Below, piece by piece: positions 25,835 through 35,800 of a stretch of DNA of 39,732 bases. The notes beneath the pieces are model-generated. The model ran no database searches, had not been told where the DNA came from, and was given only the letters and a program-made list of their open reading frames with translations. Each line of letters opens with the position of its first letter. Positions within the stretch are counted from its first letter, which is position 1. The position numbers and the translations under genes are program-made. This DNA is from Methanobrevibacter sp. (GTDB lineage: Archaea; Methanobacteriota; Methanobacteria; Methanobacteriales; Methanobacteriaceae): contig JAFRFD010000002.1 in the NCBI GenBank assembly GCA_017434525.1, forward strand, positions 1-39,732, written 5' to 3'.

Positions 25835-27517
25835 ATGTCAGAATCCGAACACCGAATGATAGAAATTTTAAGGATATTGAATGCACAGGACAAGCCCACC
25901 GGATCTAAACTGATAGCCGATGAGCTAAAAAATAAAGGCTATAATTTAGGTGAACGTGCAGTCAGATATCACATGCAGATATTAGACGAAAAGGGATATA
26001 CCGAGAGGATGGGATATTCCGGAAGGCAAATCACGGAATTGGGCCGTGAAAAATTAGAAAAAGGATTGATTTATGATCAAGTTGATTTCATTCATTCAAA
26101 ATTTGAAGAAATGATTTATTTAACTGACTTCAACTATATGACACAAAGTGGAAATGTAGTTGTAAACACTTCAACCATTTATAATGAAGAATCCATTGAT
26201 ATACTAAAAGAAATCTTCGAAACTGGTCTTTCTGTTAGCCCTTACGTTAATATAAATAGAGTTAGAAACAAGGATGAAATCGAAGTGACCACATTATGTG
26301 GAACAACAATTGACGGGATACTTCTAAATGAGGGAATACCTTCCCAACCGCAATTCGGAGGGCTTCTTGAAATCGAACATTACCAGCCGACAACATTTAC
26401 GGAATTGATATCCTACAAAAAGACATCAATCACTCCTCTTGATGCTTTTACCAGTAGCAACAGCACATCAGTTCTCGACGTGATTACCAAAGGCAGCGGA
26501 ATAATACCTGCAAACTTCAGATTGATACCTGGAATCGGCAGGAGAAGAACTATAGAATTGCTTAATAAGTTAAACAATATAGGAATTGGAGGAATAATTG
26601 ATATTTCACAAGAAGGAGAAGACATTTTAGGAATACCCGTTCCTGATGGAATGGTTGGAATTGCCGTCGTCGGAGGAATAACACCATTTTGTGCAATCAA
26701 GGAACTGGGACAGGAAATCGACATCAAAATAGGTGAAGAAATCATGGATTTCAAAACATTATCTCCAATCATATCAACAATCCAACCCGTGCTGAAACCT
26801 AGAGGAAACATAAAAGAACCAAAAATACCGTTTTTACTTTCAAAATCCTGGAATTTAATCCAACAAGTCAATTTTGATGTGGAAAAGAGAAAAGGAGACA
26901 TAATATCAAATGTTTCCTATGTCGATAAAGACAACCTTGACAATGCACTGACAATCATGGAGGACACCTACAATTCAAATCCAAAATACATTAATCCATA
27001 TTATAAACTTATTAACCATCCAACTGATGAAAATAAAATAGGAATAGCTACAATCTGCAGTTTAAGCATCGATGGACTTTTAATAAACAATGGAATAATG
27101 TGCAATCCGATTTATGGCGGATTGCTTGAACTTACAGAACCTCCATTATTCATTGATTTGATATCCTACAACGGCACAACCGTGGATCCTCACAAGATAT
27201 TCATATCAAAAAACATGACTTCCATATCAGCAAACATCGGAACCAAAAAAATATTGGCAAGTTTTAAGGAGATTCCATATGTTGCTCGCGATTATGCGGT
27301 TCATCTTCTCGACATCCTGAAAAATACCGGATTTTCAATATATAAAATTGGAAAACCTAGAGAAGTAACATATAATGCAAAGGCAGACAATTATAACTTC
27401 GGTATTGTGGCCGGCGGTGGACTTAACACCATTGGCGCAATAAAAGAAAAAGGAATAGATATTGAAGTTAAGGCTATTGAAAAATTGATTCCGTTTGAAG
27501 AAATGGACAGATTATAA
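25835..27517 (+). CDS. nrpR: NrpR, nitrogen-responsive transcriptional repressor
   Basis: The 560-aa protein has an N-terminal winged helix-turn-helix (residues 1-75, with GSKLIADELKNKGYNLGERA and RYHMQILDEKGY) and two copies of the NrpR ligand domain. Copy 1 (about 90-310) has TLCGTTIDGILLNEGIPSQP, FGGLLEIE and GIAVVGGITPFCAIKELG; copy 2 (about 335-555) has ICSLSIDGLLINNGIMCNP, YGGLLELT and GIVAGGGLNTIGAIKEKG. This is the architecture of Methanococcus NrpR, which releases DNA on binding 2-oxoglutarate. GGGGAG precedes the ATG. Its operator type occurs twice before the neighbouring glnA. Confidence 0.95.
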   Translation: MSESEHRMIEILRILNAQDKPTGSKLIADELKNKGYNLGERAVRYHMQILDEKGYTERMGYSGRQITELGREKLEKGLIYDQVDFIHSKFEEMIYLTDFNYMTQSGNVVVNTSTIYNEESIDILKEIFETGLSVSPYVNINRVRNKDEIEVTTLCGTTIDGILLNEGIPSQPQFGGLLEIEHYQPTTFTELISYKKTSITPLDAFTSSNSTSVLDVITKGSGIIPANFRLIPGIGRRRTIELLNKLNNIGIGGIIDISQEGEDILGIPVPDGMVGIAVVGGITPFCAIKELGQEIDIKIGEEIMDFKTLSPIISTIQPVLKPRGNIKEPKIPFLLSKSWNLIQQVNFDVEKRKGDIISNVSYVDKDNLDNALTIMEDTYNSNPKYINPYYKLINHPTDENKIGIATICSLSIDGLLINNGIMCNPIYGGLLELTEPPLFIDLISYNGTTVDPHKIFISKNMTSISANIGTKKILASFKEIPYVARDYAVHLLDILKNTGFSIYKIGKPREVTYNAKADNYNFGIVAGGGLNTIGAIKEKGIDIEVKAIEKLIPFEEMDRL

Positions 27518-27808
27518 TCATATCACTGTAACTTCCACTTCTTCACCATCTTTTGGATAATGGATAAACTCTATAATATCCTCCTCAACCTCATATATGT
27601 CTATTTCAATTGTAGCTCCCAAATCAGTTTGGTCAAGTGACACCAACATTTTAAATCCAGGTTTTCCGAAATATTTGGAAAAATCAACGTTTAAAACTTC
27701 TCCTTCTGCAAAAATCCTATCATAAGCAATTTCAATCCTATCATGCATTTTTACATTTTCTTTTAAGTATTTTATAGCATCTTTTGTAGTTAACTCCAAT
27801 TGTTTCAT
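27518..27808 (-). CDS. DUF2097 family protein, copy A
   Basis: This 96-aa acidic protein (MKQLELTTKDAIKYLKENVK start) matches copy B at 29585-29875 throughout: YLKENVKMHDRIEIAYDRIF versus YVRNNVYVGDVFEISYNRIF, AEGEVL versus APGEVL, then EIDIYEVEEDIIEFIH versus EVDLHEIADDLLEIRH. Such proteins are restricted to Methanobacteriales as far as I know, and no function is assigned. I chose the ATG at 27808, because the GAGGT ribosome site overlaps the longer start at 27823; this gives exactly the length of copy B. A minus-strand TATA element lies at 27848-27857. Confidence 0.8.
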   Translation of the reverse strand: MKQLELTTKDAIKYLKENVKMHDRIEIAYDRIFAEGEVLNVDFSKYFGKPGFKMLVSLDQTDLGATIEIDIYEVEEDIIEFIHYPKDGEEVEVTVI

Positions 27809-27847
27809 GATAACCAACCTCACAGTAACAAATAATTATCCTTTAAC

Positions 27848-27857
27848 CTATATAAAT
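27848..27857 (-). promoter_or_regulatory. Promoter of DUF2097 copy A
   Basis: Minus-strand TTTATATAGG is a good TATA element about 40 bp before the ATG at 27808, so the leader would be short. A CGAA-N6-TTCG inverted repeat (27871-27884) lies just upstream of it. Confidence 0.5.
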
Positions 27858-27951
27858 GTTTGTATATTAACGAACAAATATTCGATGAAAATTATTTTAC
27901 CATGTTAATCAAATAATATTAAATATAGTATTTTACAATGGTAGGATTAAC

Positions 27952-29472
27952 ATGTTAAACAAAAAGCAAATATTTGTTTCAATATTCATATTATTCATTC
28001 TAAGTATAGGAATAGTATCCGCAGCAGACAATGTTACCACCTCTGATAGCGGAGACACACATCTAAAAATAACAGAAGACATCAAAAACTCGAATTCAAC
28101 ATCAGTTGAAGATACAAAGATTCCGGTAAAAATCGAAACAGACACTAATGAAACTTATGTTAATTCGGACATTTATTTCCAAGCAACAATTTACAACAAC
28201 AATACTAACGCTCCATTAAGCAACGTTAAAGTATTGTTTAAAGTTTATTCTGATGAAACACATTGCCAGAATTACTCATCAACAACAAACAAACAGGGAA
28301 TAGCCAGTTTGAATAAAAATCTGAAGGTTGGAAATTATACCATATGCACTTCAATTGATGATCCGACATTTGAATTCAATGAAGTGAACTCCACATATCA
28401 GGTTAAGCCTACCGTCGAATGGGGATGCTGCTCATTTTATCTTCAGGTAAGCGAAACTGAAAGTATTGGAGGATTTAGAAGAGATGCAACCAATGCTGCA
28501 GATCTCATCATTAGAACAGTTGACTGGTATGGCAGAATAGCAATGAAACAATATAAATTAGCAGACGGTTACTTTTTCCATATTATTACAACATCCGATG
28601 GTTGGATGATAGGTACCGGTGGAGTGGACAGTCCTAGCGTTAATAAAGCTATTGAGGACCTGGCCGGGAAAATGGTCCAGTCAAATAAAATCATTAATTC
28701 CTATCTTAAAAAAATTCAGGATTACAAAAGAATTTGGGGAATGGGACACTTTTCAATTAAGGCACCTGACGGAAGATATGCGGTGGTTTGGGTAGACGGA
28801 TACTGGATAGGCAAGTTAAACCCAGGAGAATACATTAGCGTTCCGAATTACCAATCATATTATCGCCATGGAAACTACGAGACATTTGATAAAACCCCAC
28901 TTAAAGCGGCAGTTAAAGTTGGAGCTACCGACAGTTATGGAATAAACAGAAGAGACATTACCGTTTTCCATTGGAAATCCGCAACAAAAAATTACCAGAC
29001 ATTCTCCTATGTAAAAACCTATGCGGCTAATGATGCTGGAAATTATGTCGGTAGGTCTACTGAACATCTAAAAGACAATATTCGCTATAAGGGCCAATTC
29101 ATCTCTAAGGATAGCCTTCCAATTGCTCCTAAACTAAAAATCCTTGGGGCTTTTAACTTTGGAAACATTGATAAATTAATAAAAATCCCAACTATCGTTA
29201 AAGCACCGAAAGTTATGCACCCTTTAAACCAAAATAAATACTTTAAAGTGAGTATAACTAACCAAATAACTAAAAAACCTGTAAAATACGCTAAGATTAA
29301 AATTAAAATATGTAATGCGGGAATCTTAAAAATATTTAAAGTTAAAACCAATAACAAGGGTATTGTTCTAATAAACACTAACTTTTTGGATGTTGGAAAA
29401 TATTATGTATTCATAAGTACAGCCAATAATTATTACTTTATTTATTTAAAAAGTAAAATTTTCATTATATGA
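27952..29472 (+). CDS. Secreted adhesin-like protein with two Ig-like domains and an unrecognised central domain
   Basis: The 506-aa protein has a signal peptide (hydrophobic residues 7-22, likely cut after VSAA near residue 25), an Asn/Thr/Asp-rich spacer, an Ig-like beta domain (about 58-150, ending GIASLNKNLKVGNYTICTSI), a distinct central domain (about 155-400, WGCCSFYLQVS, FRRDATNAADLIIRTVDWYG, GWMIGTGGVD, MGHFSIKAPDGRYAVVW) and a second Ig-like domain at the C-terminus (KYFKVSITNQITKKPVKYAK). Ig repeats of this kind are typical of Methanobrevibacter adhesin-like proteins. The central domain has a CC pair and conserved-looking His/Asp, so it may be an enzyme, but I cannot name it. It has many N-x-S/T sites. 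No membrane anchor is seen at the C-terminus. Confidence 0.75.
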   Translation: MLNKKQIFVSIFILFILSIGIVSAADNVTTSDSGDTHLKITEDIKNSNSTSVEDTKIPVKIETDTNETYVNSDIYFQATIYNNNTNAPLSNVKVLFKVYSDETHCQNYSSTTNKQGIASLNKNLKVGNYTICTSIDDPTFEFNEVNSTYQVKPTVEWGCCSFYLQVSETESIGGFRRDATNAADLIIRTVDWYGRIAMKQYKLADGYFFHIITTSDGWMIGTGGVDSPSVNKAIEDLAGKMVQSNKIINSYLKKIQDYKRIWGMGHFSIKAPDGRYAVVWVDGYWIGKLNPGEYISVPNYQSYYRHGNYETFDKTPLKAAVKVGATDSYGINRRDITVFHWKSATKNYQTFSYVKTYAANDAGNYVGRSTEHLKDNIRYKGQFISKDSLPIAPKLKILGAFNFGNIDKLIKIPTIVKAPKVMHPLNQNKYFKVSITNQITKKPVKYAKIKIKICNAGILKIFKVKTNNKGIVLINTNFLDVGKYYVFISTANNYYFIYLKSKIFII

Positions 29473-29501
29473 TTGGGCTATTTTCAAAAAAAATAGCTCA
29501 A
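29473..29501. terminator. Hairpin between convergent genes
   Basis: TTGGGCTATTTT (29473-29484) and AAAATAGCTCAA (29490-29501) form a 12-bp stem with one G-T pair and a 5-base loop, starting at the last base of the adhesin stop region. Because the arms end in T and A tracts, it could work in both directions for the convergent adhesin gene and DUF2097 copy B. Confidence 0.5.
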
Positions 29502-29584
29502 CATGCAATATCTTAAAATAATGCTGACAGTCTTAAAAAAATCAATATTTTCAAGACCATACATTCTAAAAAAAACAGAAAAAA

Positions 29585-29875
29585 TTATAAAACTTCGATG
29601 ATTACTTCGTCATCATCATGAACATGGCGTATTTCTAATAAATCATCAGCAATTTCATGTAAATCAACTTCAACAGCTTGATTTAAAATTTCGCCAGTTA
29701 ATTGTAAACCAACTCTAAGACCTTCACCAGTAACTTCATCCTCTTCAGTGAGTCCTAAGACTTCTCCTGGTGCAAAAATACGATTATAAGAAATTTCAAA
29801 AACGTCTCCAACATAAACATTATTTCTTACATATTCTACAACTTCATCAAAGGTCATTTCAACTTCTTTTACCAT
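29585..29875 (-). CDS. DUF2097 family protein, copy B
   Basis: This 96-aa acidic protein is a paralogue of 27518-27808 (see there for aligned segments). Its C-terminus is strikingly acidic (HVHDDDEVIIEVL). The first half (TFDEVVEYVRNNVYVGDVFE) is helical and the rest looks beta-rich. It lies 44 bp downstream of fwdC on the same strand, so it may be the last gene of the fwd operon, which would tie the family to methanogenesis; that is inference. No recognised motif points to a function. Confidence 0.8.
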   Translation of the reverse strand: MVKEVEMTFDEVVEYVRNNVYVGDVFEISYNRIFAPGEVLGLTEEDEVTGEGLRVGLQLTGEILNQAVEVDLHEIADDLLEIRHVHDDDEVIIEVL

Positions 29876-29919
29876 AATATCGCCTGCAATTTTTTAAAAA
29901 AAAGAAAAAGAGAAAGGAA

Positions 29920-30786
29920 TTATAAATTCCTGTATTCTCTGATTGAAGTATATTCGTCGTCTAACTCGCCGTATTCAGCTAATTTTTCTTTGTTAGCTTC
30001 AGCGCCTAAGTAAAGGTTACCTTTACCGTTGAGACCGATATCACCAGTATAGTGGATGTATTTACCTTCAAAAGTAGTTCCTTCCACTTCTGGATCTACT
30101 ACGATACCATTGAGAACAAATCCTTCAAGTAATCTACCGAGGAATCCGTGAATAACAATGTTACCGTTTTTCATTTGACCACCAGGCCAACGGTTTACGT
30201 CACCGTCGATTTCAATGAGACCTTTGGTCATGTGAATACCGGCTAAGATATCACAGTTACCTTTAACGTGAATTCTTCCACCAGTTAAACATTCACCACA
30301 TTGTTTTCCAGCGTTACCGCCTACAACGATTTGTCCTCCGGTCATACCTCTCCATTCACCAATGTAAGAAGCACCAGTGAATTCTTTGGTATTTCCTTCA
30401 ATTTCAAGGTATCCTCCGGACATTTCTCTTCCAGCGTGAGCAGCTGCATCACCTTTAACAAGGATAGATCCACCGGACATTTCTGCACCTACGTGTAAAT
30501 CTACACTACTGTTACAAATGATGTTTCCAGCACTCATTTTACAACCGATGTATTTTACCCTGTTTAAGTCTCCGTTGAGAATCATTTCAACTTCAGCAGG
30601 ACTGTTAGCTTCCCCTTCTACAGTAATGTCGAAGAAGTCTGTGATTGGGAATCTGGAGTTTCCGATAGGAACTTGATATTTTGCAAAGTCAGCTTCAGTC
30701 CAGGAATAAATTTCATCAGGAATTAATTCATCAAATTCTAAAGCGATTGATGAAGTTTTGATTTGATCAAATGTAATTGTTTTCAA
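29920..30786 (-). CDS. fwdC: Formylmethanofuran dehydrogenase subunit C
   Basis: FwdC is a structural subunit related to the C-terminal domain of glutamate synthase. The 288-aa protein carries Gly-rich beta-helix repeats with the spacing GxxGxxx[76 protein letters not shown] and later turns. The start is a TTG at 30786 that follows GGGGGG at normal spacing. It is the last fwd gene, 11 bp after fwdA. Confidence 0.96.
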   Translation of the reverse strand: MKTITFDQIKTSSIALEFDELIPDEIYSWTEADFAKYQVPIGNSRFPITDFFDITVEGEANSPAEVEMILNGDLNRVKYIGCKMSAGNIICNSSVDLHVGAEMSGGSILVKGDAAAHAGREMSGGYLEIEGNTKEFTGASYIGEWRGMTGGQIVVGGNAGKQCGECLTGGRIHVKGNCDILAGIHMTKGLIEIDGDVNRWPGGQMKNGNIVIHGFLGRLLEGFVLNGIVVDPEVEGTTFEGKYIHYTGDIGLNGKGNLYLGAEANKEKLAEYGELDDEYTSIREYRNL

Positions 30787-30797
30787 ATTAAACCCCC

Positions 30798-32510
30798 CTA
30801 TTTACCGTCAACATCTATTCTTATTGGGTTAGATACATAGTGGTCGTGTACTGGGTAGTTTTCCCATTTAACTGAGTAGTATTGAGTAAAGAATGGCATA
30901 ATGTTGTTGATAACTTTTTGTTCGTTTTGTTCCCATCCTTTTACGTTAACCCAAACGTTTTGACTTTCTTTAACTTTAACGATTTCTTTATCTTTTACTA
31001 AGATTTGACCATCTTTAATTGTGTATTGAGCTACATTGAAACCTTCTTCAATTGCATCAGCTTGTTTGGATGGGTCAATATCATTAGGATTTATGTCATA
31101 TACTGCAATGTCTGCTCTGTATCCAGGAGTAAGTGCACCTTTATCTGTGAATCCGTAGATTTTAGCTGGAGCAGCTCTTGTAATAGTTGCAATATCGTAG
31201 AAATCGTATTCTCTTTCGAGAGTTGGGAGAAGAGTTCTTTTGTTAACCCATTTGTGAACTTCGTTTTCACACATGTCTTGTCTTTTCTCATTACTCATCA
31301 ACCAAGAGATAATTCTAGGATATCTTGTGAATGGACCTGCGTTAGGGTGGTCAGTAGTTAAACATACTCTCCATGGGTCTTCAATTAACAAGAACAATTC
31401 AAGGCCGATAGCCCATTGTAAGGTACTAACAGGGCTTCTTTTGGAGTAAATACATGGAATAATACCTGCTGCAGTTTCACATTCAATATCCTTGTTGGTC
31501 CATTTTAAACCAGATAATCTGAATAAGTCGTATTCCATAGGTGCGTCTGCGGTCATTGTAGTGGTTTCATCGAAAGTTACTTGACCGATATCACAAGTAA
31601 TGTTGTCTTTCTTGTTGAAGTGTTTAGCAACTTCTTCAGCACCGGAAGTTACGTCTTTCCAGCTGTTACCTAAGTAAGAGTGGAATTGCAAGTGAGTCAT
31701 GTGCATAACTTGGTCCCTGATTTCAGCTGCGCCTTTACCTTTTTTAATGCCGTCCATAGCGTCCATAGTTTCTAAGGTAGTTGGTACGTTACCAGGGTGT
31801 CCTAAGTCATTTGGGTGAATGTGGATAGAGTGAGGTAAGTTTAACATTTCGTTTGCTTTTGCTAAAGCGATTACAACTTCTTTAGAAGTTACGTCGAAGT
31901 ATGGTGCTTTATCATTGAAACCATGTACGTTCATACCCCATCCCCATGCTTCACTTCCACATGGGTTTACGATTTTAACACCGTAACCTTTGGAGATTTT
32001 TAACCATGCTGCAATAAATGCTGCAATGTCTTCAATATTATTATCTTTTGCATATTCCATTACAAACCAGTTGTTACCGAATAATGGTAATGCTGGGATA
32101 TCTAATTGTGGAATAGTTGCAATTTCTTCGTGAGTGTGTTTTGCTTCAAGAGGAGGCATAGCTGCTTCTACAACAGTACCGTAACCTAATCTTGAGTATC
32201 TGTAACCTGTTGCAGGACAACTTGGAATGGAGAAACCAGATTCGGATCTTAATACTTTAGTTTTTTGAGTAACACCTCTTCTGGAGTCTTCAGGCCTGTA
32301 TAATCTTCCTACTACTAATTTAGGACCTGCAACGTGTGCGTGAGGGTCAATACCTGCTGGCATGACTATTTTATCGGTAACGTCTAAGACTTTAGCGTCT
32401 GCAGATACATTATCTACAATAACACCATCTTTGAACATGACGTCCATCTTTTCCCCGTTTACTTCATTAGCAGGGTCGTAGACAATACCATTTTTAAGAA
32501 TATATTCCAT
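30798..32510 (-). CDS. fwdA: Formylmethanofuran dehydrogenase subunit A (amidohydrolase)
   Basis: FwdA carries the binuclear metal site that condenses formate with methanofuran after CO2 has been reduced in FwdB. The 570-aa product has the amidohydrolase start [10 protein letters not shown] (H57, H59), [48 protein letters not shown] and a C-terminal [15 protein letters not shown] chose the ATG at 32510, which follows AAAGGTGAT, rather than an upstream start at 32546 that would contain that site. It follows fwdB by 10 bp. Confidence 0.97.
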   Translation of the reverse strand: MEYILKNGIVYDPANEVNGEKMDVMFKDGVIVDNVSADAKVLDVTDKIVMPAGIDPHAHVAGPKLVVGRLYRPEDSRRGVTQKTKVLRSESGFSIPSCPATGYRYSRLGYGTVVEAAMPPLEAKHTHEEIATIPQLDIPALPLFGNNWFVMEYAKDNNIEDIAAFIAAWLKISKGYGVKIVNPCGSEAWGWGMNVHGFNDKAPYFDVTSKEVVIALAKANEMLNLPHSIHIHPNDLGHPGNVPTTLETMDAMDGIKKGKGAAEIRDQVMHMTHLQFHSYLGNSWKDVTSGAEEVAKHFNKKDNITCDIGQVTFDETTTMTADAPMEYDLFRLSGLKWTNKDIECETAAGIIPCIYSKRSPVSTLQWAIGLELFLLIEDPWRVCLTTDHPNAGPFTRYPRIISWLMSNEKRQDMCENEVHKWVNKRTLLPTLEREYDFYDIATITRAAPAKIYGFTDKGALTPGYRADIAVYDINPNDIDPSKQADAIEEGFNVAQYTIKDGQILVKDKEIVKVKESQNVWVNVKGWEQNEQKVINNIMPFFTQYYSVKWENYPVHDHYVSNPIRIDVDGK

Positions 32511-32520
32511 TATATCACCT

Positions 32521-33903
32521 TTAGAGTGCGTTTGGATTTGGCACATATTTTGGAGCTACGTTTGGCTCTTCTCTGAGTTTCATTACTCTTTCTTTCAATT
32601 CACGGACAATCCATTCGTCGTCACGACAGGTTTCTGGTTTGTCGATAGCTTTCTTCATGTAGATAGGAACTCCATCCATACGATAACTGGTACCAGCACA
32701 TTCTACAGCAATGAATGAACCTGGCAATACTACGTCAGCGAGTTCGGTAGATGGACCCCAGTGAATATCGATTTGAATAACAGGAATGTTAGCTAAGTGT
32801 TGGTTTGCTCCGTTAGGGAAGTGAGCACCAGGGTCAGCTGCAATAACCATGAAACAGTCTGGTTCTTTTCTTACTAACAAATCGATAGTGTTGGTTTCAC
32901 CCATCATATATCTTGGGTAACCTCTACAGTAGTCAACACCAAATGCAAATCCACATTCAAATGCCATGAAAATGTTGAATCCGTTTACGTTAAAGTGACC
33001 TCTCATTGGAGTAAGACCCCATTTGGAGAATCTGTTTAAGTCTTGTACCATTTTAATTGCAATATCAATGTTTCTTTGTTTTGATAATGTGTGGGTTAAA
33101 CCTAAACCGAAGAAGAGAACACCGAATTCAGCGTTTTTCATTTCTTCTGCTAATTCATAAATGTCTTCTTTAGGAATTCCGGAAATTACATCTTGGTATA
33201 ATTCTTTTCCTCTGAGAACAGCTCTAATTGCGTTGTAGAAACCGTAGTCTCCGTTTTGTTCGAATCCAATCCATTTGTCGGAACATTTTGCAGTATCGGA
33301 GAATTTTGGATCCATTGTTACAACAGTTCTGTCGAATCTTCCTCTTTGTCTGAAGTATCCACGACAGAATACAGCGTATCTTGCCATGTGTCTTGGGTGA
33401 GAGTTCATAGCGTTACTTCCAGAGTAAACAATCATGTCAGCTCTGTTTTGTACTTCACCTAAGGTTTGGATAGGATAACCTGCATTTTGTACAGCTTGCA
33501 GGGAAGGACCGTGACAGATAGTAGCTTGGTTGTCTAAAACTGCACCGATATATTCACCTAATGCCACTCCTTCTTTCATACATTCAGTAGAAGTTTCAGA
33601 CCATCCGTAGAATACTGGTCTAATGGAGTTAGCGATGTATTCAGCAGCTTTGTCTAAAGCGGTGTCCCAATCTACTTCTTTGAGTTCTCCGTTTTCATCC
33701 CTAATCATTGGAACAATTAATCTTTGATCCATATCTTCCATAATTTTACTTGCACCTAATCTGCATGCGTGTCTTACAGCAACAACATGATTATTTTTTA
33801 CTAAGTAATCTAAATCGTCACAGTTACATCCACAGAATGCACAGGTACAGTTTTCAACAATGTAATCATAATCAGTTACAGGTGGTTCATAAGTCATGGT
33901 CAA
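32521..33903 (-). CDS. fwdB: Formylmethanofuran dehydrogenase subunit B (catalytic, molybdopterin)
   Basis: FwdB reduces CO2 to formate at a tungsten or molybdenum bis-pterin centre. The 460-aa product has an N-terminal [4Fe-4S] site [12 protein letters not shown]...HACRLG and a molybdopterin oxidoreductase fold. The metal ligand is Cys in NQATICHGP (about residue 130), so this is the Cys and not the selenocysteine form; no in-frame TGA is present. TTG 33903 (good spacing to GGAGG) and ATG 33897 are both possible starts. The start overlaps the end of fwdD by 17 bp, implying coupled translation. Confidence 0.96.
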   Translation of the reverse strand: MTMTYEPPVTDYDYIVENCTCAFCGCNCDDLDYLVKNNHVVAVRHACRLGASKIMEDMDQRLIVPMIRDENGELKEVDWDTALDKAAEYIANSIRPVFYGWSETSTECMKEGVALGEYIGAVLDNQATICHGPSLQAVQNAGYPIQTLGEVQNRADMIVYSGSNAMNSHPRHMARYAVFCRGYFRQRGRFDRTVVTMDPKFSDTAKCSDKWIGFEQNGDYGFYNAIRAVLRGKELYQDVISGIPKEDIYELAEEMKNAEFGVLFFGLGLTHTLSKQRNIDIAIKMVQDLNRFSKWGLTPMRGHFNVNGFNIFMAFECGFAFGVDYCRGYPRYMMGETNTIDLLVRKEPDCFMVIAADPGAHFPNGANQHLANIPVIQIDIHWGPSTELADVVLPGSFIAVECAGTSYRMDGVPIYMKKAIDKPETCRDDEWIVRELKERVMKLREEPNVAPKYVPNPNAL

Positions 33904-34456
33904 TCAACTCCTCCCATTTACGTCCGTGATAAACAGGTAATTCACCTAAAGATTCCATGTTTTCAACAACATCGTTATCTTCTTCATCAACATATTTTTT
34001 GTATACCCATCTCATTAAGTCAGCCATGAGTAATACTTTTCTGTCGGTTTTTTCAACAGTACATCTAATTCCTTTGTAAGTAGGGTCAGAACAGCAGTAA
34101 GTGTCGTGGCTTACAATAGTGTTAGCCCATGGTCCTTTACAAATGAATACAGTTCCTTCGTGAGGTGCATCTCTTGAAACTGCACAGTTTACTACAACTT
34201 CACCGAAATCGGTTTTTACAAGTACAGTATCCCAGTTGTTTACACCTAATTTTGCCATGTCTCTTGGATCCATGTAACAGGTACCTGAAGCGTTTTTGTA
34301 TTCTTCTTTTAAGGTTGATCCTCTTTTTTTACATGCGCCTTGGTAAATGTCAGATCCGGTATTTAACATACATTTGAGAACATCAGTAGTTCCTTCACCA
34401 GTAATTTTTACATCAGGTACTACAGGTTTTTCTAAATAAGTATTAGCGTAATGCAT
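33887..34456 (-). CDS. fwdD: Formylmethanofuran dehydrogenase subunit D (pterin dinucleotide-binding)
   Basis: The protein has the molybdopterin dinucleotide-binding beta-barrel found at the C-terminus of larger oxidoreductases: [40 protein letters not shown] and KGPWANTIV. At 189 aa it is longer than the usual subunit of about 130 aa, with a C-terminal extension ([20 protein letters not shown]). A GGGGGATT site precedes the ATG. It lies 12 bp after fwdG. Confidence 0.94.
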   Translation of the reverse strand: MHYANTYLEKPVVPDVKITGEGTTDVLKCMLNTGSDIYQGACKKRGSTLKEEYKNASGTCYMDPRDMAKLGVNNWDTVLVKTDFGEVVVNCAVSRDAPHEGTVFICKGPWANTIVSHDTYCCSDPTYKGIRCTVEKTDRKVLLMADLMRWVYKKYVDEEDNDVVENMESLGELPVYHGRKWEELIDHDL

Positions 34457-34468
34457 ATAATAATCCCC

Positions 34469-34699
34469 CTATTCTAACCATATAGCATTTACTGGGCAAA
34501 ACATTTGACATGTTCCACACAATTCACATTTTTCAGGACTGAAAAGTTTAATAAAACCGTTTTCTACCATCATAATAACTTCTTCAGTCTTTGCACCATT
34601 ACCACCAGCATTTTCTGGACTGATAGCTGCATTAACAGGACAAGCAATTACACAAATCCCGCATCCTAAACAATTATCTTGATTTACTTTAAGTTCCAT
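34469..34699 (-). CDS. fwdG: Formylmethanofuran dehydrogenase subunit G (2x[4Fe-4S] ferredoxin)
   Basis: This 76-aa ferredoxin has two CxxCxxCxxxCP motifs (CLGCGICVIACP and CELCGTCQMFCP) separated by a 35-residue spacer that is longer than in a classic two-cluster ferredoxin. It feeds electrons to FwdB. GGTGATTAG precedes the ATG; fwdF ends 8 bp upstream. Confidence 0.94.
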   Translation of the reverse strand: MELKVNQDNCLGCGICVIACPVNAAISPENAGGNGAKTEEVIMMVENGFIKLFSPEKCELCGTCQMFCPVNAIWLE

Positions 34700-34707
34700 C
34701 TAATCAC

Positions 34708-35799
34708 CTAGTCTTTAATAGCATCTAAAGCATCTTTCCAAGTAGTAGAGTTAATAGGAGTGTGGTCAACTTCAGTTCTTTTTACGGTAATTGCATCGTT
34801 AGGACATGCTTTTTCACATGCTTTACAACGTACACAGTAGTCATTGTAAGCGATGACATGTTCCATTCTAGAACCTGGACCTGAAGATACTGGGAATGCT
34901 AAAGCATTACATTGACAGATATCTACACAAGCTCCACAAGCTTGACATTTTTCATCATCAACTTCAATAGAACCTTCGAATGGTTTTTTGACTTTTGCTG
35001 CGTCGGTTGGACATACTCCTTCACACCATCCACAGTATACACAAAGTTCTGAGTCAATGACAGAGTTTCCTTTAACAACTGCTTTTGCAGGGTCTAAATC
35101 ATATTCTCCGTAGTTACATGCTCTACAAATTGCTTTGATAGCATTGGTAGGACAAGCTTTTTTACATACTAAACAGTATACACATTTGTCTTTGTCAATA
35201 ACGATGGATTCTTTACCAGTTTCTTGATCTACGACAATTGCTTCTGCAGGACATAATTCTTGACATACACCACAGTAAATACATTCTTCTTCATCAACAT
35301 TGATTTCACCAGTTACTAAATCAGCACGGTCTGGTAAGATTCTTTCAATAACGATTGCATCACGAGGACATGCAACTTCACATCTTTTACAGTAGATACA
35401 TTCATCGTCATCGATTTCTGAGAATGCGTTGTAATGAGGATATGCTTCGATTTCTTTGATAGGCACGCCATCAATAGTTAATACTAATGCATCAACAGGA
35501 CATAATCCACTGCACATACCACATAATACACATTTGTTTTCATCAATGCTTACTCTTTGGATATCTGGAGCTTCTTTGATATTTTGACTAATCTTGTCGT
35601 GTCCGCTGAAGTAAGTTTCAAAACCTACACGAGCGTCAATAGCAATTGCATTTAAGGTAATTGCTTCAACAGGACAAGTAGACTCACAAATACCACAACC
35701 AAGACAAACATGATCATTGAAAGACAAGCTTCTAACTTCGTCTGCTGACCTTGTAATGTCAAAGTTATTGTCTTTAACCTCTTTTAAATTTCTAATCAT
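34708..35799 (-). CDS. fwdF: Formylmethanofuran dehydrogenase subunit F (polyferredoxin, 8 clusters)
   Basis: The 363-aa protein contains eight [4Fe-4S] motifs: CLGCGICESTCP, CVLCGMCSGLCP, CIYCKRCEVACP, CIYCGVCQELCP, CVYCLVCKKACP, CVYCGWCEGVCP, CQACGACVDICQ and CVRCKACEKACP. The seventh ends in Gln instead of Pro. This matches FwdF, the electron wire of the Fwd complex toward heterodisulfide reductase. GGAGATTTAAT precedes the ATG, which lies one base after the stop codon of the HTH-ferredoxin gene. Confidence 0.96.
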   Translation of the reverse strand: MIRNLKEVKDNNFDITRSADEVRSLSFNDHVCLGCGICESTCPVEAITLNAIAIDARVGFETYFSGHDKISQNIKEAPDIQRVSIDENKCVLCGMCSGLCPVDALVLTIDGVPIKEIEAYPHYNAFSEIDDDECIYCKRCEVACPRDAIVIERILPDRADLVTGEINVDEEECIYCGVCQELCPAEAIVVDQETGKESIVIDKDKCVYCLVCKKACPTNAIKAICRACNYGEYDLDPAKAVVKGNSVIDSELCVYCGWCEGVCPTDAAKVKKPFEGSIEVDDEKCQACGACVDICQCNALAFPVSSGPGSRMEHVIAYNDYCVRCKACEKACPNDAITVKRTEVDHTPINSTTWKDALDAIKD

Positions 35800-35800
35800 A

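Noticed and set aside
32521..33903. Possible selenocysteine in FwdB
   Set aside because: The metal-ligand position is an ordinary Cys codon and the frame has no internal TGA.
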